Of a DNA stretch of 64,000 bases, positions 1-10,746 are shown piece after piece. The position numbers and the translations under genes were made by a program. Each line of letters starts with the position of its first letter. The stretch's first letter is position 1. The notes beneath the pieces are model-generated. The model ran no database searches. It worked only from the letters and a program-made list of their open reading frames with translations, and was not told where the DNA came from. The stretch is taken from NCBI GenBank assembly GCA_964019425.1, contig OZ025865.1:1-64000 (forward strand). The letters run 5' to 3'. The stretch comes from Flectonema sp. DT1601 (Eukaryota > Euglenozoa > Diplonemea > Diplonemida > Diplonemidae).

Positions 1-2945
1 CCGCAGCCGTTGCTAATCCTAAGGTTTGTCGGAGATACCCAGGGTTCCATCGAGTCAGGCTGCACAAGGCACTGGCTTTCACGCTGGCTGTCAATGCCAG
101 AAAGGAGGCCAGCCCAGTAGCTTTGGGTTGAGGCGAGTCTGTTGGTACTAGGTATCCAAGTCATGGCTTTATACCTGTAGTACGCTATCTTGGTTTGCTT
201 TTCAATCTGACGTTTAAAAGGAAGCATGTCCGCTTCCCACAGTAGAAGTTCTCTCGGTGTGCACCTGCTGCATCCAGTAACCAGCCTGGCAACCTTCCTC
301 AGTTCGAAATCAATACTATCAACGCTGTTGCTTATCAACCAACCAAAGCTATCGAGCGCATAAGAGATTCTCGCAGTTACGTAAAGGTTCTTGACCATAT
401 TTAGCGTTTTGTAGTCAAGATCATACGGTTGAAGGCATTGAAGCAGAGATATTCCCTTTTTCAGTTCTTCATGAATCTTAGCCACCTGTTTGTGGAAAGT
501 GAGTCTGTCGTCGATGTGAACTCCGAGGTATTTCACTGAGTCCACGATTGGCAACAGAAATGCGGTTTTAAATCTGGCTTTCACCACCATCACGTTGTCT
601 TCGAGAACAATATTCCGCAACATCACGTTGTCAAGTTCGTCTTGCGTTTTGATCAGAGTTCCATCAACCTCGAGAATAGTTTCGCCGCTTTGAAGCATGG
701 GTCTAGAAGAGTTTAAGTTGATACTCTTTTCAATGTCACTATAGTCCATTTTGATAACGTTTTCCACAACAGATCTGGAAAATAGTAATTCGCGATTGCA
801 GGTGTCGTTGAGAATCATATCCTTCGTACGGACTTTCATCTTAAGAGCACAGGTCTTTGAGACCGACAGGGCCATGTCGTTGTCAGAACACCATTGATCC
901 ACTTTATCAAGTATTATTTGAGCATTTGAAAGAGCTTCTTCCATGTTATGTCCAGATACTACACATGCTGTATCATCCGCATACAGAGCAGACGTCGTTG
1001 TTTCTTTCTCCAGTTCCAAAATCTTGCAGAGGTCATCAACGTAGATAAGATAGAGAAGAGGACCCAGGATCGATCCCTGTGGAACCCCCTTAGCCAGAGT
1101 ACGGAATTCGCTAAAGTAACCATTCGCTTCAACTCTAACCTTCCTGTTTGTAAGAAAGTCTGTGATCCATCTGATAATAACATTCGGAACACCCATCTTT
1201 ACCAATTTTAATAAAAGTATCTTATGGTTGATCCTGTCAAACGCAGCAGTAAAATCAAACGATAAGAACACCGATCTCTTTCTCTTCATGTGCATCCTTA
1301 CGACGGCATCTACCAAAACGGTGATCTGTTCGCAGGTATTTCTCCCCCTTCTGAAACCAGCCTGTAGTGGGCTGAGTGACGAATGTTTAGTGAGCCAGTG
1401 CATGAGTCGGTCATACACGAGCCTCTCCGCAAGTTTCCCAACAACCGATGTGAGCGTAATGGGTCTGAAACTCTTCAGTTCATTCCGAGGTTTTCCAGCC
1501 TTGAACATAGGCTTGATTAAACCTTGTTTCCACTGGTACGGTACTTTTGAAGTCTTCCAGGAAGTGTTAATAATTCTCAAGAGGTATTCCACTGTTGCCG
1601 GAGTGAAGTTTTTGATCATCTCATTGTGAACTCCATCAGGTCCTGCAGCCTTGCGGGTCTTCAGGTTCTTAATCGCTGCTTCAATTTCAGCCATTGTGAA
1701 ATCACAGCAAATATCCATTTCATTATCACCATCTGAGAGTGCGGGGGCCTCTAGCGATAATATTTCCGATTTCGAGACAAACAGGTCCAAGAATGCTGAT
1801 GGGAGATCGCAGTCGGAGATGTTGTTGACACTGATATCTTTACCAGCATCTTGCTGCAGTTCTTTGATCTTCTTAAACGCAAAGGCAAAGTTGTTACCCT
1901 TGTCAAGTTGATCACGTAGGTGGACACCCTTCGATTTGGCAGAATCAGGAGTTGACGTCTTCCACTTTCGTCTCCGTTTCCCTTTGAAAAGGACACGTCG
2001 ACGAATGAATTTAGCCGCCACTTCATGCAGTATGTTGTTAAAGAGCTTGGCATTCGCAGTTGCATCGTTGGAGAGTTTCGATTTTCTAATTCTCTTATCG
2101 AGCATATTTCCAAAGCAGTTCCAGTCCGTAGACTTGAAGTCCCACACTACGCGTTTCTTAGAACCTATCGTGGCCCGTGTAAGTTGACACATGGGATCCA
2201 GTACGGTGTAGAGAGGTCGGTGATCAGATCCATGTTTATTATCTTCTCTAATTACAGAGAATTCTTCCAGAATCATCGAGTTTTGAAAAAATACTACGTC
2301 CGGCGAGGTACCGCCCCCCGGGATATTAGGAAAAGGCCTTGTGATTGACCCCATTTTGTTGGCTACCAGTAGATCATTGTGTGCTGCCCATTCATGTAGA
2401 GTAGAACCTGCTGGCGTCGATTTTGATGACCACACCGGATGATGGGCATTAAAGTCACCCGCGACGATTGCTTTCGTTGAGACCGGAAGATCTGACTTTC
2501 TGATCTTGCATCCCGGGGGAGCATAAATATTTAAAATGTCAATCTTTCCACCTATGTTGACCTTTACAACTTCAACATCATTTAAGTGAGGCGGAAGTAC
2601 GATATCAGAACGCTGCTGAGTGTGGCATTTCTTCACCATAATAATAACCCCACCACCCCGTGTTGCCCTATCATTCCGATAGGTAAAATAATCCGTGTGT
2701 GAGACTACATCCCTTGTCCAAGTTTCTTGCAGGCACAGTATGTCAGGCGCATAGGCATTAAGCAGCTTGTGTATGTAGGCACCTTTGTTCCCCATTGATC
2801 GACAGTTCCAACTTAGTAGTGATATGAGGGAGTCGTCAGGGCCAGGGTTGCGTTCGACGTCGCCTGCTTTAAGCAGCAATTCACGAGCCGTATTCTTTTC
2901 CACGAGAGAGTTAGTTGGGCTGAGATCATCTTCATCGTCATCTAG
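1..2945 (-). CDS. LINE-A ORF2: 2A peptide, AP endonuclease, reverse transcriptase (partial)
   Basis: Encodes the enzyme that nicks the target and copies the element RNA by target-primed reverse transcription. I checked every codon from 2945 to 3 and found no stop. The order is a 27-residue acidic linker, the 2A peptide, then an exonuclease-endonuclease-phosphatase domain beginning LSWNCRSMGNKG (about 2815) with LQETW, a GDFNAHHPVW motif (about 2450) and SDHRPL. The RT follows with FRPITLTSV, motif A LSFDFTAAFDRI (about 1227-1265), GVPQGSILGPLLYLIYVDD (about 1035-1090) and the catalytic YADD (972-983), then a thumb-like region to the window edge. There is no in-frame Met between the ORF1 stop and the 2A motif, so independent initiation upstream of the endonuclease is unlikely. 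The C-terminus is cut off by the window. Confidence 0.93.
2838..2879 (-). other. 2A ribosome-skipping peptide of LINE-A
   Basis: Codons spell LLLKAGDVERNPGP, matching the 2A consensus D-(V/I)-E-x-N-P-G-P, with the leucine-rich stretch just upstream that efficient 2As carry. It lies 27 codons after the ORF1 stop and directly before the endonuclease domain, in the ORF2 frame. In known 2As the ribosome releases the chain after the glycine and resumes at the final proline. Activity here is inferred from the perfect match. Confidence 0.92.
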
Positions 2946-2948
2946 TCA
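2943..2948 (-). promoter_or_regulatory. Candidate stop-codon readthrough site, UGA CUA
   Basis: ORF1 ends AAC UGA CUA GAU and the same frame is open from CUA through the 2A and ORF2. UGA followed by CUA is the best known leaky-termination context, used by alphaviruses and by some animal readthrough genes. No frameshift would be needed to fuse ORF1 to ORF2. Readthrough itself is inference. Confidence 0.7.
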
Positions 2949-4577
2949 GTTGAGATCAAAGTCCGAGTCGTTACTTTCCATTTCTTCGTCACAGTTATTA
3001 TCACCATCTTGTTTAACGTTAGATTCGGTGGGCGGTGCTGGTGCTGGTGCTGGCGCTGGTGTTGGTACTGATGCTGGTGCTGGTGTCTGCTGCTGAGTTG
3101 GCTGCTGTGGTTGAGGAGTTGTCTTCGGTCTCTTCAGGGTTCCCGTCAATTTTTGAGCCGCGTCGCCTGGGTTGTAGGTTGGGCCTAAGGGCTTCCTGTC
3201 GCTTCGTTTGACTTCTTTGTTTATCACAAGATACTCATTTGTACCAATGCTTACGAAGTTGGGCGGTTGAGATTTTGCAATTGCAACTATTGTAGTACTC
3301 CCTCCTTTATGGAAAGATGCAACAACTGTGTGCTCCCAGTTGTGTGAGGACTTAAGGAAGTCGCTGATCTGCGCTATTGAAAACTTGCGAATCGCCATCG
3401 AGTTTATAATAAACCTGTCGCCCGAGGGCAGTGCAGGCTTGAATGCCGCGTTGAGCTTAATGCTGACTCTGATATTACAATCAGGGTGGACTCGGAGTCC
3501 AAAACAGCTTTTGAACCTGCACATGTAGAACTTCCCTTTAAATTCATCAAGTACAGAAGTCTTGGACTTCGCTGCCAGGAAGCCAAGGTCGTTTTTAAAT
3601 TGCAAAGTCGGCCAAACGTCACTTCCGTTCGACCATCCCGGATTTCTGATAAAGACATTCTTGGGTTTGTCGGTTTCAGGTTCGCTGTTGTTGTAATCCA
3701 GAACCTCGTGTACTTGGTTTCTGGGGATTCTGATCGCCATCGAGGTGTGGGATTCGTTCTTCCTGTAGCTAAAGGGGTCCGCCTTTATCTTCAATTTTTT
3801 AAGAATATCGGTCGATTTGACTGTCAATTCTTTCTCGGTTGATTTTCCCCAGTCTTGGATGAATAGAACTGGGTCGGGTGTTGGTATCTGGTGGTTAGCT
3901 GATGCTTTTGAGAAGTCATCACCATAGACGTGAGTGTAAAATACTCGCCTGATCTCGCAGACGCCTCCTTTTTTAATTACCGGTATTGCTACTGGAACCG
4001 TGCCCTTTGTGAGCGGGACTTTACTGATAGCAGCCCATCGGCCGCTCTTCTTCGTTTGGCGAAGCGCTTCAAAGTCTTGTTTTGAACGGACCAGAACTAG
4101 ACCAGAGGTAAGGTTGTTTGTAGCATTAGCTGCTACGTCGTAACTGATGGTGGCCACAGAGCCTGCCCACGCACCGTGAATGTGCCACTCCGGGTAGCTT
4201 GCTTTTGCTTTTCCCTTCGTGGTTTGATTGTCCTTCATTGCTGTTGGTATCGGCAATGAGAACGGCTTCGTACTCGTTTGTTGATTAGAAGCTGTAGATG
4301 CTCCTGTAGTTGGTTGGTTGACACCTGCGGTTGAGGGTGTCGTCGCTTCTGCTGCCGTCGTCGCGGTCGCTTCCGTCCCACCACCCCCATCGAGTGTGTC
4401 CGGTCTCCTCCTCTTCATCTCCGGGTTCCCATCTTCTGACCCAGCCACAAATTGAACGATCTCCATTAGGAGATTTGCCACCCTTCTTTCCTTCTCTTGC
4501 TCCGGGATCCCGTCTTCTCCCACCATCTTCAGGAGGTTCATAGCCTCCGACACCAACCTCTTCAGGTTGTCTCTCAT
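2946..4577 (-). CDS. LINE-A ORF1 protein
   Basis: A 543-residue protein from the ATG at 4575-4577 (MRDNLKRLVSEAMN...); the frame is open a little further upstream but without an ATG. The N-terminal 60 residues look helical. They are followed by a KRRR cluster, a Thr/Ala/Gln-rich linker, a roughly 330-residue globular region rich in aromatic and basic residues (SYPEWHIHGAWAG onward) and a Pro/Ala/Gln-rich acidic tail ending DSDFDLN. By position this is the RNA-binding ORF1 protein of the element. I see no CCHC knuckles, so the nucleic-acid-binding fold is not identified. It ends at the UGA that separates it from ORF2 in the same frame. Confidence 0.85.
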   Translation of the reverse strand: MRDNLKRLVSEAMNLLKMVGEDGIPEQEKERRVANLLMEIVQFVAGSEDGNPEMKRRRPDTLDGGGGTEATATTAAEATTPSTAGVNQPTTGASTASNQQTSTKPFSLPIPTAMKDNQTTKGKAKASYPEWHIHGAWAGSVATISYDVAANATNNLTSGLVLVRSKQDFEALRQTKKSGRWAAISKVPLTKGTVPVAIPVIKKGGVCEIRRVFYTHVYGDDFSKASANHQIPTPDPVLFIQDWGKSTEKELTVKSTDILKKLKIKADPFSYRKNESHTSMAIRIPRNQVHEVLDYNNSEPETDKPKNVFIRNPGWSNGSDVWPTLQFKNDLGFLAAKSKTSVLDEFKGKFYMCRFKSCFGLRVHPDCNIRVSIKLNAAFKPALPSGDRFIINSMAIRKFSIAQISDFLKSSHNWEHTVVASFHKGGSTTIVAIAKSQPPNFVSIGTNEYLVINKEVKRSDRKPLGPTYNPGDAAQKLTGTLKRPKTTPQPQQPTQQQTPAPASVPTPAPAPAPAPPTESNVKQDGDNNCDEEMESNDSDFDLN

Positions 4578-5982
4578 AATTGCTTTTTCCTGTGAAACGT
4601 ACCCACTGATTCTTACCAATATTAGGTTGCGAAATCAATAAAGTACAGAAGTACAGAAGTAGCCACATAATCGACGTTTCTTTTATTTCTATAAGTCAAT
4701 GTCTCTATTAGTTTTCTGACGATATCAAATATTTCTATCCCTTTATCAGGACCCCTGCCTTCATCACAAGAAAACTTATATTTAAATTAAGTCCCACCCA
4801 CCCTTCCCCCGCCGGTGTCCCGTCGAATCGAAACGGCCCGGTACAACCCCTACGCAGAAGTAATCTGCACCACAGTGTAGATTCTTCTAAGTGATCTCAG
4901 ACTTGTTAACTGCATGTTCATTCAATTAAGTATACTTCTCTTTCCCAGGTGCATACAGTATAGGAAGGCTAATTACCATCAAAGCTGCAGACCACCTTAC
5001 TATATGGGTGGGCAATACCACGGTATGCGGAGTTTTTAGGAAAAAGATGTCTGTTAAGCCATTCATTTAAAGAACAAGTGTTTGGTCAAGGCCATTGATT
5101 TTCTTTTTCTTTTGAAATGTTCCTACACCCTTGGATGGGTTAGTACGAAGTACAATCCTGCTGACCTTCAAGGGAGACTGTTTCTCATTCGACCAAGGGG
5201 AAGGTTAAACAAGCGTTGGGGGACTTTTTCAACATGCGCAGGGGTGGTGGAGCTGAGTCCAACGAAAACGGACTTCAGTTACCCCGCCGCAGCGAGCCAC
5301 CTTGAACCAGGGTGTTCTTGCAATCGCGCGTTCTAGTGTAATCGCTTGTTATTGGTGCGTGTGTAGTTTTTAAGTTTTATTATTTCGACAGGTGCAAAGC
5401 ACGGAAGGACAATTACCCACTTCTGTTGCTGTTTCTGTTTCGGCTGTTGTAGCTGAATCGGCTGCTGATTGTGCAGCTTCTCGTTCTTCGTTCTTCCAAA
5501 TTTTATTATCTTGGCCATAAGGCCGCTAATTTTTTTCACTGCCGACCTCTCGCAGAAATGGTCGGCGGCGAACAACTCCAGAAGCTTCGCTCATTAAATC
5601 ACTAAATGAATTAGTCATCTTGCTGTTTTCCTGATGGGTGGAAACCCGCACAAAATTGAAGTCTCACCCGGAAGGTTCGAAATCAATAAAGTACAGTAAT
5701 TATCTTGCATCCTTTGGGCACCTGTTTGGAAGAAAGGAAACATGAGAAACAAATCACTCGGTGATATCAATAAACTAAACAATGGTCAACTTGGTGGACT
5801 ACCCATGCGAGTAGGTCACCGCGTTGGGGTTGTGGTGGGTCCGCCATGGATGGGCTGGACGCCGCTGCCGGTCCCAGTTCTGTTCGTTGGGTTGCCGGCT
5901 CCACCACCGAAAAATTCGATGCTTGGTGAAACGGTGCTTTGGGATGCTGCAAATTACTGAAATATATTTAACAGAAACTCAT
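4578..5982. other. LINE-A 5' region and unassigned sequence
   Basis: No convincing gene. A 19-bp sequence, CGAAATCAATAAAGTACAG, occurs at 4630-4648 and again at 5678-5696, bracketing about 1.03 kb of more G+C-rich DNA. This could be a target-site duplication around an insertion or two copies of a LINE promoter piece; I cannot decide. The short plus-strand frames near 5.1 and 5.75 kb show no family features. Confidence 0.4.
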
Positions 5983-7383
5983 TTAATTCATTACTTTTTT
6001 CTTTTTATCTTTTTCTGACGTATAAACTTCACATTTGGTGGACGTGCCAGCAATCCAACGTAGTCGGATGTCCGGTAATTTGTGCAATTTCAAATTACCA
6101 TAAAGGTAGGGCACAGACCCTGAAAGTTTACTAAAATTTAATTTCTTTTTTGTCGCTTCCAAGTTTTTAAACATGTCCTCTTCTGCTAAAGAATAGGACG
6201 AAATTTCTTTTCTGAGTAATTGTAAATAAAGGGTTTTACACATTACGCCAACATCATGGCGGGCTTTATCAATTGGTAAAAACACAAAATTTTCTTTTAA
6301 ATTAGCTAATTCCTGTCGTAAGCGATAAACTGTATTATCTGCAGGCAGGGGTTGTAATAACAATAAATGAGATAACTTATTTTTAAGCCAGGAGTTGAGG
6401 TACCGTTCGTTTTGGTTCTGTTCCTCCACCGACTCTCCCTTAAGGCTTCGTCTTACTTTGTCCGTAAAAGTATCGATAGACAAATATAATTCTTCCAAAA
6501 TTTCCGTTTGCGGAGCATGCAAGCGAAACCATAAACCCAATTCAAATAGTTTACGTAGATCGCCACTACAATTGAGGTTTGTCCAGTGACCCACTAAATG
6601 TTCCTGAGATGATTTTTGTCCCTGTGTGGATCTCATCTCGTTACATTTGCAAATATCATCGGATATGTGTTCCTCATCAAGTTCGGTGACAGAACTCATA
6701 TTTAGAACAACAGATCCAACAGTTCTGCCTAAGGAAAAAGACACTTTAACAGGATCAAGAGAATTGAAAAAGTTTTTGAATAGTGCGTGTTTAAATACTG
6801 AACCAAAATTTAAATTCTTAAGAGAAGGGTGAACCATTCTAAGACAGAACCAATGACATGGGTTTGCTTTTTTCTTTTTCGCACGTAAGGACCTTAGAAT
6901 TCCCGTGAATATTTCAAACAACTCTTGTGTTCGGGGGTGTTCTTTGACTTTCTCACCTGCGAAACGTGCTAACCAATTAAACAAGCGTTTAATTCTGGTA
7001 AACGACCAACCTTCAAACTTATTCTCTTCTATCCTATTCAGATCAAAAAGAGACTGTAACTGTTTTCTTATACCATAAAATAACCTGTACGAAGGAGGTT
7101 CACACACATCAGCAATGACAACTTTGTTCGGTGGCTGTATTTCAGCCCAAGTTGTGATTTTCTTTGCATTTGGTTTCTTTTTTCTGCTCTTTCTGTTCCT
7201 AATTACTTCGTTACTTTCTTTTTTTCTTGTTGAATGCTTGAAAACTTGAGACTTTCTTTTTAACATAAAATTTTTAGATGGATTAAAATGTAAAATCCAG
7301 AACCTTTCTGGACCATCTGCCAAATTTCGAAAAAGAAACCTATTTCTTTTCAGAGATAAAGGTTCATTAATAACTTCTAACAT
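5983..7383 (-). mobile_element. Penelope-like reverse transcriptase, N-terminal fragment (fossil)
   Basis: A 466-codon open frame. The C-terminal third has the signature seen at the start of Penelope-like reverse transcriptases: FVFLPIDKARHDVGVMCKTL, then VPYLYGNLKLHKLPDIRLRW and IAGTSTKC. The N-terminal 300 residues are basic with Lys/Arg clusters (STRKKESNEVIRNRKSRKKK) and are otherwise unrecognised. The catalytic palm motifs and any GIY-YIG endonuclease are not seen, so the copy is incomplete. Family assignment rests on my recognition of the DKA...YG..KLHK pattern. No flanking repeats were found. Confidence 0.5.
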
Positions 7384-8089
7384 CCAAAAACATTTAATAT
7401 TAAAACCCTACGTGCAAGCATTCTTCCTCACCAAACACAAGTGATAGTTTATTGTGTATCTTACAAAGTGAGTGTGTAAGCTACTAATAAATACAACATA
7501 CAATGTCTGTAATAAATGTGTCTAAAAGTGATAACGTAATTGATACAAAGACACAGTGATAAGACTCAAAGAGCGCAGCACATTACAGGTACAGATCGGA
7601 AAGTGAGGAACATTTTTTTTTTTGCCTTTCACATTGCCTTTTGCGAAGTGTCACTAAGTGTCACGAAAGGCATAAAGGCGCGAAAGGCATAAAAAATAGA
7701 GATAAGTAAAAGAAAAGTATTAATTTTGCCATTGTTCGTTTTTGTAGTTTCTGTACAAAGAATTAGTTATTAATAGTTATCAATTCAATCAAAAAACTAG
7801 TTAGAATATGAACAAAAAACTACTTAGTTAGCATTCATCAGTCAACTAAAAAAAAAAAACAATAAAATTTCAATCAAAATGCAAAAATTTCGTACGTCAA
7901 AAAACAAATAATTGTTTGGAATCGGGAAACGAAAATTAGATAGTTAGTGGAAACACTTTCTTCGAACAACCGATTGAGGAGGATGACCATGTCAGCTCCG
8001 AAATGAAGGAAGGAGAGGGAGAATTGGGAACGAAATAGTGTTTTTAATTAACACATGTTTTGAGTTAGTATTAATAATTATCAGTCAAT
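7384..8089. other. AT-rich intergenic sequence
   Basis: No reading frame of substance. It holds A runs and a small inverted motif (TGCCTTTC / GAAAGGCA) around 7620-7690. I see no RNA gene here. Confidence 0.5.
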
Positions 8090-10260
8090 CAAAAAAAAGG
8101 GCAAAAGAATCCAACTATTTTGTTATCACACAAATGTGATAAACGGAGAACGTTGGCAACGGAATAAGGATCTGATTCTTTTCTTTTCTCATTTTTTTCA
8201 AAACAGAAATTCAAAGTTGTCTCGCCTTAGTAACTGTGTCCCATGCCTAAGTAAAGGCACACACGACAAGAACTAGTTCACTTCCAGACGTTAGAGCTGC
8301 CTGGAAGTGAATCAATCCTCGCACACTAGAGTGGTGATAGAGATAGAACAGAAGTCTTACATTGCGTTTTGTGCATCGCTACGAGGCAACAGCAATTGTC
8401 GGACAAACAAAATAAATAATGCTGGTTCTCCGTAGAATAAGAGGCAAAAAACTCTTTTCTTTGAGAAAGATTGAAAAAACTGACAAGGGAGAAAAGGGGT
8501 GTGAGGCGGTACCGTACCAGGGTTTTATCTATGTAATACGTTAGTTAGAATATGAGTTTATTATAAAAAAGTGTAACTAAAATAAAATACAAAAAGGAAA
8601 AGTTATAAAAACACATTGTTCTGCTGTTCCATAACACACTGTCGAAAAAATAAGAGAGGGGAAGGTTCTTCATGCGCTTGTCAGCGATAAGGCATGAACG
8701 ATCAAAGATAAAAGGGTAAACTAGCGTTTACTACACAAATAGTTTCAGAACGGGCGTTTATTACAAAATCCAAAATGGCTGGGGGGCCGAAAAACCATAT
8801 ACGGGATGCATCGAGACCCCCAAAAAAAAAAAAAAAAAAAAAACCAGCTGCCCAAGGGGGGTTGGGGGGACCTTTGATACGATACGAAAAGGGTTGGGGG
8901 GGGAGCCACTAATAAAAGCCAACCTCCCCCGTACAAAGTCCAACCTGAAAAAAAAATCCAGGAAAAAAAATAATGCCCTCACCCAGGATCGAACTGGACG
9001 GTTTACAGCCATTTTGGATTTTGTAATGAATGGCCGTTCTGAAACTATTTGTGTAAAGTGGAAAGACCCCTTTACCCAAGATAAAATATAAGATAAAAAA
9101 AATATTTTTAAGTTGGGAATCAAAAAAAAAAAAAAAAAAGGAATCCAACAAAATAGCAACTATTTTGTTATCACACAAATGTGATAAACGGAGAACGTTG
9201 GCAACGGAATAAGGATCTGATTCTTTTCTTTTCTCATTTTTTTCAAAACAGAAATTCAAAGTTGTCTTGCCTTAGTAACTGTGTCCCATGCCTAAGTAAA
9301 GGCACACACGACAAGAACTAGTTCACTTCCAGACGTTAGAGCTGCCTGGAAGTGAATCAATCCTCGCACACTAGAGTGGTGATAGAGATAGAACACATTG
9401 CGTTTTGTGCATCGCTACGAGGCAACAGCAATTGTCGGACAAACAAAATAAATAATGCTGGTTCTCCGTAGAATAAGAGGCAAAAAACTCTTTTCTTTGA
9501 GAAAAATTGAAAAAACTGACAAGGGAGAAAAGGTGTGAGGAGGTACCGTACCAGGGTTTTATGTATGTAATACGGCAGAGAGTATAATATAGTTTATTAT
9601 AGTTAGTTAGAATATGAGTTTATTATAAAAAAGTGAACTAAAATAAAATATAAAAAGGAAAAGTTATAAAAACACATTGTTCTGCTGTTCCATAATACAC
9701 TGTCGAAAAAATAAGAGAGGGGAAGGTTCTTCATGCGCTAGTCTGCCGATAAGGCATGGCGTCATCCATCCAATTTCATGGATGAACGATCAAAGATAGA
9801 AAATAAGATAAAAAAAATATTTTTAAGAAGTTGGGAATCAAAAAAAAAAAAAAAAGAATCCAACTATTTTGTTATCACACAAATGTAATAACGGAGAACG
9901 TTGACAACGGGATAAGGATCTGATTCTTTTTTTTTCCCCTTTTATTCAAAACAGAAATTCAAAGACACACACGACAAGAACTGCTAGTTCACTTCCAGAC
10001 GTTATAGCTGTCCGGAAGTGAATCAATCCTCGCACACTAGAGTGATAGAGTTAGAACAGGAAGTCTTACTTTGCGTTTTGTGCATCGCAACGACGCAACA
10101 GCAATTGTCGGACAAACAAAATAAATAATGCTGGTTCTCCGTAGAAAAAGAGGCAAAAAACTCTTTTCTTTGAGAAAAATTGAAAAAACTGACAAGGGAG
10201 AAAAGGGGTGTGAGGAGGTACCGTACCAGGGTTTTATGTATGTAATACGGCAGAGAGTAG
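8090..10260. repeat. Three-copy tandem repeat, unit about 0.65 kb
   Basis: The same non-coding unit occurs three times in direct orientation: about 8090-9110 (enlarged by a MITE), 9111-9838 and 9839-10260 (shorter). Landmarks in each are AATCCAACTATTTTGTTATC, a stem made of TTCACTTCCAGACGTTA and a GGAAGTGAA-type partner, and AAATAATGCTGGTTCTCCGT. Copies differ by small indels and a few substitutions. No protein is encoded. The short inverted motif around CACTTCCAG/CTGGAAGTG suggests a structured RNA or a protein-binding site. Confidence 0.85.
8714..9077. mobile_element. MULE-like MITE, copy 1 (364 bp)
   Basis: Begins GGGTAAACTAGCG and ends CCTTTACCC, with imperfect terminal inverted repeats of about 65 bp that share ACACAAATAGTTTCAGAAC and ACAAAATCCAAAATGGCT. 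It is flanked by a perfect 9-bp target-site duplication, AAGATAAAA (8705-8713 and 9078-9086). Long TIRs plus a 9-bp duplication point to Mutator-like elements. The paralogous repeat unit around 9797-9830 lacks the insertion. No transposase. The right arm carries GTTCGATCC on the minus strand, resembling a Pol III B box. Confidence 0.88.
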
Positions 10261-10746
10261 GTTTTCTTCCAATAAATTAAATCAATAATTCTTTGAAAAA
10301 AATATGTTGCAAAAATTGGAAAACAATCATCCATGTCAGACTTTCATTGTTAAGGGTTACCTCAGTGTTTGCTACCTGAATTCCAGGAATGTAATTTCTT
10401 TCGATAAAGAAACAAAATGACGTAAGTCAGTTTGATTTACATTATTTGAATTATACGAATTACAATAACGTTTTTCTCTAAATGTTGTCTTAATTCGAAG
10501 GAGATACCGACCAACTCAAGGTAACTAGCAAAGATCTTATCAAGTTTATGCGTCTTTTGAAATCGTTCTTGAAAAAACATTTCTTACCACCCCTCCGCAA
10601 ATTATAACTCCAGGCGTGTTACAGGTTGGACATGAACATCATCACAATCCCCATAATCACTTTCATTAAACTTACAGTGAAGCACGTTGCACTTCATATT
10701 AATAAATGAAGGATCTGGTTGGCTACTTACTTCATAAGAATGTTGA
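10261..10746. other. Intergenic, no feature recognised
   Basis: AT-rich sequence between the tandem repeat and the inverted duplication. I see no coding potential or RNA gene. Confidence 0.5.

Larger units (their letters stand above)
1..4648 (-). mobile_element. LINE-A: APE-type non-LTR retrotransposon with 2A peptide, 3' end outside window
   Basis: Two long minus-strand reading frames, an ORF1 and then an endonuclease/reverse transcriptase ORF2, form a non-LTR retrotransposon of the Jockey/CR1/I-like APE type. Both frames are fully open (ORF2 has 981 codons before the window edge), so the copy looks young and possibly competent. The 3' end lies beyond position 1. The 5' boundary is not defined: I place it near a 19-bp sequence at 4630-4648 that recurs at 5678-5696. 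Clade assignment is inference from motif style only; RNase H or 3' UTR features cannot be seen. Confidence 0.9.

Noticed and set aside
1162-1629. 155-codon plus-strand frame
   Set aside because: Antisense shadow of LINE-A reverse transcriptase.
4690-4790. Hammerhead-ribozyme-like pieces (CTGATAA ... GAAA ... GTC) near the LINE-A 5' side and the Penelope-like fragment
   Set aside because: The core lacks the required CTGATGA and the flanking stems do not pair; only loose resemblance.
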